A stretch of 64,000 bases of DNA from contig CM041465.1 of NCBI GenBank assembly GCA_023213395.1, positions 94,743,741-94,807,740 of the forward strand, in the 5' to 3' direction. This DNA comes from Cycas panzhihuaensis (taxonomy: Eukaryota; Cycadophyta). This document shows, in pieces, positions 57,000 through 64,000 of this stretch (the first letter of the stretch is position 1; every line of letters begins with the position of its first letter). Both the position numbers and the translations under genes were made by a program. Below the pieces are notes generated by a model, which saw only the letters and a program-made list of their open reading frames with translations, was not told the DNA's origin and did not search any database.

Positions 57000-58448
57000 A
57001 TTATACACAACATTTGAAGAAAAATGATATATATACATACACATATACACATAAGAGAATATAGTACATCTGTCACTCATGTGACTCATGATACAACATC
57101 TAAGGCCCATAAAATGGCTCATACCTCCCTTCTGTCCCTCTATGTACATTAAGATATGCTCATCTCTGTAAGCCCTAATGAGATCTCTTCCATGTTCCTT
57201 GCTTTATCCTCTCTTCTTTGTTTAGATTTGGCCCATATGTTGACTCCCTATGTGGTGGAAGATGATGCCCTTACTAAACTATAATTCTCTTTGATGGAGT
57301 AGCATATATTCCTACCTATGCTAGTGTCATCCTCTAAAGATGACATTCTCATTCTTTGTGGCCTTGAGCTCTAACTCTTAAGGTCTCAGTTTTATCCTCA
57401 TTACTAGGAATATATCACAAGCTCATAAGGCATGATTAAAGTAGCTAATTTGATGCCGTAGTAGTATGTGATCTACTATATTCCATGTCGGAGCCTCCTT
57501 TGATGTAGGAACATAGGGGAATATCAAGTCTAGCATCCTCCTCACCTCTGAGAGAGTTATGCTCTCCTCATATATCCATATAAAACATATAAATTATGAT
57601 CAGTCTCTTATGTAGAAGGTAAATAATAGAAAAGAATATAACTTAACTTGTTTAAAACTAATCAGTTCACATACTTGTTAGCTCACCTTATCCTACTAAC
57701 TTTGCTACCATCTCCTCCTCATGCTGTGTAACTCCCTCTCCCAGTGGCTCTTGGGAAGCTACTTTATTAGGCTCCCCCCCTCCTCCCCTACTACCACCTC
57801 CTCCTCTCTTTTTCTCATCTGTTAAGCCTAGCTCCATGCTCTATATAGAGCCTTCTCTCCCCTACCTAATGTCCCACCTACCCTCTCAAGCATGTACCTA
57901 CTCCCTCCCTTTCCTTTGTTGGTTAATGCCTCTCCTCTCCCACCTCAACCTGTCTTACCATGACCATCATCTTTACCTCCTTTGCCTCCCCTCTCTCTCC
58001 TTTTACCTCTCTCTCCACTAATGATAAGGGCCCTTCCTACAACTTCTCTTTTTACTACATTGACCTCATCATCGCTCCACACTTGTAACCCCTCATATGC
58101 ATCTTCTATTAGCTGCCTCATGGTTATCATACTCAATATGGGACTATGTATGCTCCTCACCATGATAGTTATCCTGTTATAGATATGAGCTCTCATGTGC
58201 CACCAGTTCATCCCTGGATCTATAAATATCAACTCTCCTAGTACTCTTTATAGTCTCATTAACAGAATATGGTCATATAACCAATATATTAGGATGGAGC
58301 TATAAGAGAATCCTCCTCTCCACTACCTCCTAATCTTAGATAATTGCAGGCATATACTATCTACTATGTATTGTCCCCAGTTCATCTAAACTGCCTACTC
58401 ACACTTCCTCACCACTCCTACCCACTAAGATGGAACCCCTATGAAGTT
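57000..58448 (-). pseudogene. Antisense PMD-gene remnant of G3, cut by E5
   Basis: On the minus strand, 58315-58268 reads S-Y-S-S-I-L-I-Y-W-L-Y-D-H-I-L, the counterpart of S-S-D-T-A-Y-K-C-W-Y-F-D-H-F in G2. An open piece 58232-57945 ends its folded part with V-W-S-D-D-E-V, like R-W-D-S-D-D-E in G2, and then becomes Lys/Arg/Gly-rich. The distance from the Asp-His pair to the Trp is 194 bases (191 in G2), and from that Trp to a splice-donor-like AG/GTGAG at 57686 is 392 (379 in G2). This shared spacing supports homology despite decay. The N-terminal half lies beyond the E5 insertion. Confidence 0.6.
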
Positions 58449-58860
58449 TGTTGGGGTTAGTTCTCATCACCCCACTCCCACCTTCAAACTAGGAGTGCAC
58501 ACCTCACTCTCATCAATTTACACATGTGGGTACTCACATGTATAGGTAAGTATAAGGTAAGATTTGAGTTAATTTGAATTAAGTTTATTTTGAGTTAAGT
58601 TAAATTATTATTTTATTGTTATTTAAATTTTAAGGGTTGAGGAGTTCTCCTCCTCCCCCAAACTATATATTTTGAGGGGTGTGCAACCCTGATGTCTTTA
58701 GATATCACCTTCATTGTGGACATTTGTAAAGATCTCTTCACTACAATGGATTGAATATACAAGTTTTATGTGTTTATGCTACTATGCAACAATGATATAT
58801 TGATTTATGATTATCTCTTTTATGTTCTTCCCTATTCTCCATGATTTTTCATTTCCTTCA
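58449..58860 (+). repeat. E5 5' LTR
   Basis: 412 bases from TGTTGGGGTTAG to CCTTCA. Its first part matches 63766-64000 closely (for example CATCACCCCACTCCCACCTT and the CCTCCCCCAAACTATATATT box), with one small indel. Confidence 0.9.
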
Positions 58861-58862
58861 TT

Positions 58863-58876
58863 TGGTATCAGAGCCA
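58863..58876 (+). promoter_or_regulatory. E5 primer binding site
   Basis: TGGTATCAGAGCCA, exact initiator tRNA-Met complement, two bases after the LTR. Confidence 0.93.
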
Positions 58877-59279
58877 GGTTACTGGGCTATTACATCTCCT
58901 ATTGAAGTTTTTTGTAAAGAGTAAGAAGATTTTTTTATATTTGGAGCAGATCTCCTTATAAGTAAGAAATATTTGTTATATTCATTTTATGCAAGATTTT
59001 TCAGAAGTTTCTTATATTTTTTTATCAGAGATTTAATTATTCTTGAAGATATACTTGTGCTATAATAAAGATATTTCAGATTTTTTCTAGATTTGTGCAA
59101 GTGTATAGCTAAAAAATAGCAAACATCAAGTTTTATCACTCTACAAGAGGTTTTATAAACAGGTTTTATATATTTTTATCATCTATTTGACATTTTTTCA
59201 AGCATATTTTTTCTATTTATCCAATACTTTTTTAAATCTACGTAGGATTTCAGCTACAAGTAATATTTATTCAAAGTTT

Positions 59280-59680
59280 TTTTAGATGTTCTATATTTTA
59301 CTTTAGATCCACTACATATTCTTCAGATCTACTATATATCCTTTATATTTTCTCTTTTTATCAAATATTTGACAATTATTTAGTTTATTTTGTTCAAATC
59401 TATAATATTTACTAAAGTTTCTTTCAGATATGCTATATATTTTTTAGATATGCTATATATTTCTCAGATCTGCTTATTTTATTAATTATTTCACCAATTT
59501 TTGGTTGATTTATTTTAGATCTATAATATTAGTTACAGATCTACAGTATTTATTTTAGATCTGCTATACATTCTTTCAGATCTACAATATTGGTTATAAA
59601 TCTGCTATATTTACTTTAGATCTACAATACTTATTCAAGTTTTCTTTCAGATCTACATTTTTTCAAGTTCTTTTTTTAAA
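59280..59680 (+). repeat. Degenerate tandem repeat with AGATCT core in E5 leader
   Basis: About a dozen imperfect units of the type TTTCAGATCTRCTATATATT, spaced about 20-40 bases apart, with internal variation (CTACAATATT, CTGCTATACA). It fits an old minisatellite in the leader rather than coding sequence. Confidence 0.7.
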
Positions 59681-59969
59681 TCTGCAAGTTTTTAGGTGCA
59701 TATTTAGCTTAATAAGCTTTCTGGAGAAGCATATACAATAGATCTCATCTTTGGAAGTCTAATTTTCTGCTATAAGTCTTCTACAACTATTTACTAGGTT
59801 CTTCATATTTATTTTTTTAGATTTAAACATATAAATATACTTCTTGGCTCTCTGATATATCTACTCCAATATATTTAAAAAATTTTAAATACAAGTACAT
59901 ATACGCATTTTATTTATTTGATATATTTTCTTCAACATATTTGAAAATTTTCTAGTTTTAAAGCACAAT

Positions 59970-60175
59970 CTTTATATGGTTAAATATTGAATACATATGC
60001 TATATGCCTTTGAAAATACAAAATCATGTCCTTCTCCTATTCTCTTGAGAAAATCATCATAAATAACACGAGTATTTGTAGAAGTTGTTTCTGGATCAAA
60101 CAACTGTAATAGAGGAGGGGCAACAAATTTATAACATTGATCAAATTTATATAATTTGTATACACAAGACATGTT
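59970..60175 (-). pseudogene. Unassigned exon-like piece next to the NAC fragment
   Basis: Minus-strand open piece whose middle part reads L-F-D-P-E-T-T-S-T-N-T-R-V-I-Y-D-D-F-L. It is preceded by a polypyrimidine stretch and TTACAG (about 60110), a plausible splice acceptor, so it could be the next exon of the NAC-like gene or another captured gene. I do not recognise the family. Confidence 0.35.
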
Positions 60176-60179
60176 CCCA

Positions 60180-60415
60180 CATCTTGTTGAGGTGCTTCAG
60201 TTTCATTTTTATCAAGTTATCTTTGTTGTTGTTGGTAGAATATTTTTGAAACAATAAGTTTTCCTTCCTCCTCATCTTCCTTAGTGCCAAGAAGATATTG
60301 GTGCATCACGTAATTAGTTTTCTCTGCCTTTGAATCCTTTGCACAGGTTGTATAAAGAACCATTATCTTCTTGTACCCTCTTTTCTCCATTCTAAAAAAT
60401 AGGTCGTATTTGAAG
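60180..60415 (-). pseudogene. Captured NAC-domain fragment
   Basis: The minus strand reads [12 protein letters not shown], then [15 protein letters not shown] and [15 protein letters not shown]. This is the C-terminal half of the plant-specific NAC DNA-binding domain (K-T-x-W-V-M-H-x-Y-x-L block, here Trp to Tyr, followed by V-x-K-x-F-Y). The acidic spacer before V-S-K-x-F-Y-Q-Q-Q recalls SOG1-like NAC factors. It is in frame with the SDR fragment upstream, so one open frame (60741-60217) joins parts of two unrelated proteins. The N-terminal half of the NAC domain is missing. Confidence 0.65.
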
Positions 60416-60424
60416 CCGCTCACA

Positions 60425-60775
60425 TGCAAGAAGGTGATTTGCTTTTGGTGAAGCCACTCACATGTAAGATTCTTTATGATTTGGTTCATTATTCCTTTGG
60501 TGGCTACATATAGGGTACCCGAATAAACAACTACCACCCATGCAACAGAAGAAATAAACACAATGCTTCTACTTTCTGATGTTTTTAGTAGAGGATGTGC
60601 TAATTGAGACAAATGATAAGCTAATTCAAAGTTGGTGGACAACATAAAAGAGAAATCCTCAGCTATGTAATCTACAGTTGGGTTTCTTCTATTTGTTCCT
60701 ACATTGTTTATCAGCATATTAAGCTTCCCATTGCTGAACACATAAACTTTTTGATCATCTTTTCTTCTTCTGAAT
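60425..60775 (-). pseudogene. Captured tropinone-reductase-like SDR fragment
   Basis: The minus strand from about 60775 reads [16 protein letters not shown], then [22 protein letters not shown] and S-I-V-F-I-S-S-V-A, then [16 protein letters not shown] and L-T-C-E-W. This is the middle of a short-chain dehydrogenase of the plant tropinone-reductase-like group: the NNVG motif, the catalytic Ser region and the Tyr-x-x-x-Lys pair (Y-V-A-T-K) are all kept. The N-terminal cofactor motif (TGGxxGIG) and the C-terminus are absent. It is open for over 300 bases, so capture may be relatively recent. Confidence 0.8.
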
Positions 60776-61084
60776 ATGATAAATCACTTAGTGAACTTGG
60801 ACTTAAACCTATGTTTTTTTGCTTAGAGAACAAATGCTCTATCCATTAAGCTTCCTTTATTTCTCTGGTTATATTCCTTCATTTCTCCAATTATCATCAA
60901 TGAAGCGATAAAACCTTAAGAGGGGTTTGCTTTTTGTGAAGCCTATGTGCTTTTTCTATGCATCTTTTGGTAAAAGTTGGAAAAGGCTAAGAAAAAGTTA
61001 TTTGGGTAGACCCTCCCCTTTCGACTGCTCTATCCTCTACCCTATCCAATGCATGGTGACAATGATGGACAACCAACTCCACAA

Positions 61085-61456
61085 TTGCAGTAGCATTACA
61101 ACCCTAAAAGTCAGGAAAGATATCTTCTTAGAATCTGAAAGAACAACTAGGAGATCTTTTCCATATGTCTATGACTGAGGTTCACGATAGTGCTCATTCT
61201 AGGGAAGGACAACAAGATCTTTGATGGTGCCAAAAATGCTTTGTTCACAAACTAATTTTACCATACCATCCTCACTGATCACTACTCGCTCTAGCACAGT
61301 TTCCTTGCAAAAAACTACATCAAAGGTCATGGGAGAACGGATGTGACCATACACCACCTGTAAAATGGCGTTGCCCTTCAGGACATTTTTTGCTAAATAG
61401 TGCAAATTTATTGGATCACTCTCTTCAACCCATTCAATCTTGCATTGAGTCGTCAC
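61085..61456 (-). pseudogene. Captured 5' exon of a CPSF-A/DDB1-like gene
   Basis: The minus strand from the ATG at 61456 reads D-P-I-N-L-H-Y-L-A-K-N-V-L-K-G, then A-I-L-Q-V-V-Y-G-H-I-R-S-P, F-D-V-V-F-C-K-E-T-V-L-E, E-D-G-M-V-K-L-V-C-E-Q and F-G-T-I-K-D-L-V-V-L-P. After a stop it goes on with D-L-L-V-V-L-S-D-S-K-K-I-S-F-L-T-F. This matches, from memory, the N-terminal region of plant CPSF-A-subunit (DDB1/SF3b3-like) beta-propeller proteins. The match ends after S-F-L-T-F, probably at an exon end. The family name is a recollection, not a search result. Confidence 0.55.
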
Positions 61457-61570
61457 GGTACATCTGTGGATGGCCGACGACTAGATCTCTCCCCTCTACC
61501 CTATGCAGCTGTGGTGATCCCTCTGTGTGTAGGTTGTAGGCCATGTGATAGTAGGAGGCGTGATGGTAGC

Positions 61571-61580
61571 GTTTTATAGG
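61571..61580 (-). promoter_or_regulatory. TATA-like box upstream of the captured CPSF-A exon
   Basis: The minus strand has CCTATAAAAC about 120 bases before the ATG at 61456, within a GC-rich block (61440-61605) quite unlike the AT-rich E5 leader. It may be the captured promoter and 5' UTR of the source gene. Confidence 0.4.
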
Positions 61581-61610
61581 CTACGACGGCAACGACGACC
61601 CCTTTTTCTT

Positions 61611-63030
61611 TTTTTAATTCAAACATTTTATTTGTTTTTATATTTTTTATTCTTATAAAGTTTTGAAAAAATCAAATTTTATTGTATAAAAATTTAAATC
61701 CAAGGTTTTAAAGGCATAAACCCCCTTAGATCTTAGCCTCTAGTCTCATTCAATCTCCACATGACCGTTAGTCATCATTAAAGGGGGCAATTCACTTTTT
61801 ATAAAACTTTTCTTTTTTATTTTATTTTATTTTTTTTCATTAAACATAAGGTACCTGGTAAAGTTTTTCCATTACTTCTTATTGGGTCATTAGTTTCTAA
61901 TAAAACTAGTCTCATTATGTCTGAAATTTTTTGTAGATCGATTTTGACTGGTCATATGACCAATTTGGAGTTGATTTGACCTATTTTCAATCAATTTAAA
62001 GTCAATCAATAATTTTTTTAGCCTTTTTAAACTTTTTTACAAAATCACTTTTTTAACAGATTATATTTTATTTTCGGAAGACTGTTTTTTGCTCAGATCT
62101 ATTCTATAGTAATCTACTATTAACAAACTTCATTACCATCTATTTATCTATTTTTTTATAATTTATTTTAATCATTATTTTAATCGATTAAAGTGGCACT
62201 TTACTATTTTTAGCACTTTTTAAACTTTTTACCATAAAAGTACTTGTTTCCATTTTCATTATAACTTCTTTGTTTTATATCAGAATTTAGTTTTGTTAGT
62301 TTTGTTGGAAACATGACTCGCTCCTCTTCGAACTGACATTATTTTTTATAAGATTTGAAGTGGTTTTGCTTGTTTTCAAAAGCATTAAAGTAGAGGTATT
62401 TAATAGCCTCTAATATGCCATTATTACATATTTTGTATATAGTATTTCTCAAAAATTTTAATTGAAAAGATATTAAGTAGCTCTCTTAAATATATTTGAT
62501 CTTTTTACAGTATTCTTTAAAATTTTATTAGCAGTTTTATACTATTTTAAGCTTCCTGCTCCTGTTAGGCCTAAAAAAGAGGTCTGTACCTTTGGTTCAT
62601 CAAAATTTGGCTGGTAGGAACCCGTTTTCAAAACGGCCAGTTCCATTGAATAGACATATTTTATTAATCTACATACTGGTAAAGTTTCATATTATTCTGA
62701 TATCATTTAGTATAGCTTTGAAGCTACTAAACTTGAGTATTTAAGATACACCAACATTACCTTATTCTGACCTTTTATTTTTTATTTTCAAAGTTTATTT
62801 CAGATTTGAATATTTATTTTACTTCAAATTTTCTTATATATTCATTATATTTTAAATTTTATCTAAAATTATATCTTACAAGGTTGTCATTTATTTGAAA
62901 GGCATACATTTATTAAAAAATATTTTTTTCCACTTTTAAAAAGCTTATTTGAAATCATATAAGTTTGTCATTTATTGAGTTCTTTGATTTAGTAAAAGCA
63001 TATTTTTTTTATGTACTAAAGTTTTTTTTG
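61611..63030 (+). other. E5 leader, second part
   Basis: 1.4 kb of very T-rich DNA without a supported reading frame, between the captured fragments and gag. Confidence 0.55.
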
Positions 63031-63033
63031 TAA

Positions 63034-63310
63034 AATGGCAATCAATCCTAATCAAGTATAATTTCCTATTTTTGATGACCATAAATTTTCACTATGGCAT
63101 AAGATTATGAAAATTTATTTTATTGCACATGATCTTTAGACTTACTTATAGAATGACTATGATGTTAATATTAAGGAAAATATTAAAAAAGACAATGAAG
63201 CATTAGCTTTAATAATTTGCACTATAAATGATGATGTCTTTTCTAAAGTTTATGAATTAACAACTTCTAAATCCATTTGGGATATTTTGATTTCTACTTA
63301 AGGGGGAGAT
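63034..63310 (+). pseudogene. E5 gag N-terminal remnant (copia)
   Basis: From the ATG at 63034: M-A-I-N-P-N-Q-V, then F-D-D-H-K-F-S-L-W-H-K-I-M-K, N-D-E-A-L-A-L-I-I-C-T-I and K-S-I-W-D-I-L, the usual copia gag order (L-W near the start, A-L-x-x-I, then W-x-x-L). Stops at about 63061, 63137, 63148 and 63299. The rest of gag and all of pol are missing. Confidence 0.75.
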
Positions 63311-63343
63311 ACCCTCAATGAATTTAACATTAATGTTGAGCAT

Positions 63344-63685
63344 GTGAGACAAGTGCCAAAACAGGTGGTTCACAATAAAAAGACTGAAGAAAATTTAAAT
63401 CAAATGCATGATCATCTTGTTACACAAGAACCTGATCCTCCATTTGAGGGGAAGAGATATGATGATATGATAATTGCGGTTGCTTATAATACAAAGTTTT
63501 CAAAAGACAAAGTTCAAGTTCAAAGTGTTCTTAATGTTTTAGTTGACAAAGTCAAAGTTGTAGCCATACCTCTACATTTTAATCAAGATACATTTACTTA
63601 TAGTTTTTTTGCACCACTCAATAGTACAAGGACACACGTTACAAAAAGGATGAGAAGAGTTGATAATGATCAAGCCAAAAGATAA
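63344..63685 (+). CDS. Unassigned 113-aa open frame in E5
   Basis: The only uninterrupted frame of this length in the E5 3' part. Composition is charged, with K-K-T-E-E-N-L-N-Q-M-H-D-H-L and E-P-D-P-P-F-E-G-K-R-Y-D-D-M, ending R-R-V-D-N-D-Q-A-K-R. It starts shortly after the last gag similarity and ends 80 bases before the LTR. No family recognised, no zinc knuckle. It could be the C-terminal part of gag in a diverged form, or another captured fragment. Expression is not supported by anything visible. Confidence 0.35.
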   Translation: MRQVPKQVVHNKKTEENLNQMHDHLVTQEPDPPFEGKRYDDMIIAVAYNTKFSKDKVQVQSVLNVLVDKVKVVAIPLHFNQDTFTYSFFAPLNSTRTHVTKRMRRVDNDQAKR

Positions 63686-63750
63686 ATCTTTAAAGTTTTT
63701 TTCAAGTACAAATTCCACAAGTTTAAAGAGAAGACATTATTCGTGATGAT

Positions 63751-63765
63751 CATTAAGGAGGAGAA
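63751..63765 (+). promoter_or_regulatory. E5 polypurine tract
   Basis: CATTAAGGAGGAGAA directly before the TG of the 3' LTR. Confidence 0.85.
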
Positions 63766-64000
63766 TGTTGGGATTAATGCTCATCACCCCACTCCCACCT
63801 TCCAACCAGGAGTACACACCTCACTCTCATCAATTTACACGTGTGGGTGTTCACATGTGTAGGTAAGTATAAGGTAAGATTTGAGTTAAGTTTATTTTGA
63901 GTTAAGTTATTATTTTATTATTATTTAAATTTTAGGGGTTGAGGAGTTTTCCTCCTCCCCCAAACTATATATTTTGAGGGGTATGCAACTCTAGTGTCTT
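63766..64000 (+). repeat. E5 3' LTR, first 235 bases
   Basis: Matches the start of the LTR at 58449 from TGTTGGGATTAATGC onward. The window ends before the rest. Confidence 0.92.

Larger units (their letters stand above)
48482..58448 (+). mobile_element. G3: decayed Tat-like Ty3/gypsy element related to G2
   Basis: Gag, protease, RT, RNase H and integrase remnants align motif by motif with G2 in the same order and orientation. An extra RNase H (55818) and an antisense mobile-domain remnant (57000-58448) follow. It is much more AT-rich and stop-laden than G2, so it is older. E5 interrupts it at 58449. Its 3' LTR is not in the window. Confidence 0.82.
58449..64000 (+). mobile_element. E5: copia-like element carrying host-gene fragments, truncated by window end
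   Basis: LTR at 58449-58860 and the start of the second LTR at 63766. Interior: tRNA-Met primer site, long leader with AGATCT repeats, an antisense mosaic of host-gene fragments (59970-61610), a short copia gag (63034-63310), one unassigned open frame and a polypurine tract. No protease, integrase or RT is present, so E5 depends on other elements for movement. Confidence 0.88.

Noticed and set aside
60791-60853. tRNA-like stretch on the minus strand (TTAATGGATAGAGC, a possible TCT anticodon loop, GGTTTAAGTCC) between the CPSF-A and SDR fragments
   Set aside because: A and B box-like parts are present, but the T-stem and acceptor stem do not pair, so it is at best a tRNA-derived relic.
59900-61650. 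Helitron or Pack-MULE borders around the host-gene fragments
   Set aside because: I looked for CTRR with a preceding hairpin, and for terminal inverted repeats with a target duplication, and found none that were convincing.

Overview
The window is intergenic DNA from a large-genome seed plant. The evidence is a dense stack of Ty1/copia and Ty3/gypsy LTR retrotransposons inside one another, tRNA-Met-type primer sites, plant-type LTRs of 0.25-2.5 kb, a Tat-lineage element with an extra RNase H and an antisense plant-mobile-domain gene, and antisense fragments that resemble plant genes (tropinone-reductase-like SDR, NAC factor, CPSF-A-like protein). No intact host gene, rRNA, convincing tRNA or CRISPR array is visible. 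Coding regions are broken by stops and frameshifts and most of the DNA is very AT-rich. The species cannot be named from this. Element names (G0, R1, CopA, G1, E3, G2, E4, G3, E5) are mine.

Left and centre (1-42,938). The oldest recognisable layer is gypsy element G0 (+): primer site at 1,979, gag about 2,540-3,255, protease and start of RT to 4,262, rest of RT and RNase H at 41,868-42,935. Its RT is split by about 37.6 kb. The splitter is copia element R1 (-), with LTRs at 4,313-4,601 and 41,562-41,864. R1 was in turn hit by CopA (copia, +, 5,302-12,624), G1 (chromovirus-like gypsy, +, 13,993-19,376, target duplication ATCAA) and E3 (copia-like, +, 20,388-41,389). E3 contains G2 (Tat-like gypsy, +, 23,439-39,802, target duplication GAAGC), the best preserved and most GC-rich element here.

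Right (42,939-64,000). Copia E4 (LTR 42,939-43,186, gag about 45,008-46,140) sits just after the G0 RNase H. It is followed by G3, a decayed relative of G2 (primer site 48,482, pol to about 54,780, extra RNase H at 55,818, antisense mobile-domain gene 57,000-58,448). G3 is cut at 58,449 by E5, a copia element whose 3' LTR runs off the window. Between its primer site and gag, E5 carries an antisense mosaic of host-gene fragments.

The two most interesting signals are (1) an antisense, apparently spliced plant-mobile-domain gene with its own TATA box in the Tat-like family, present in both G2 and G3 with conserved internal spacing but in a different order relative to the extra RNase H; and (2) the CPSF-A / SDR / NAC mosaic inside E5, with a promoter-like GC-rich stretch at its head.
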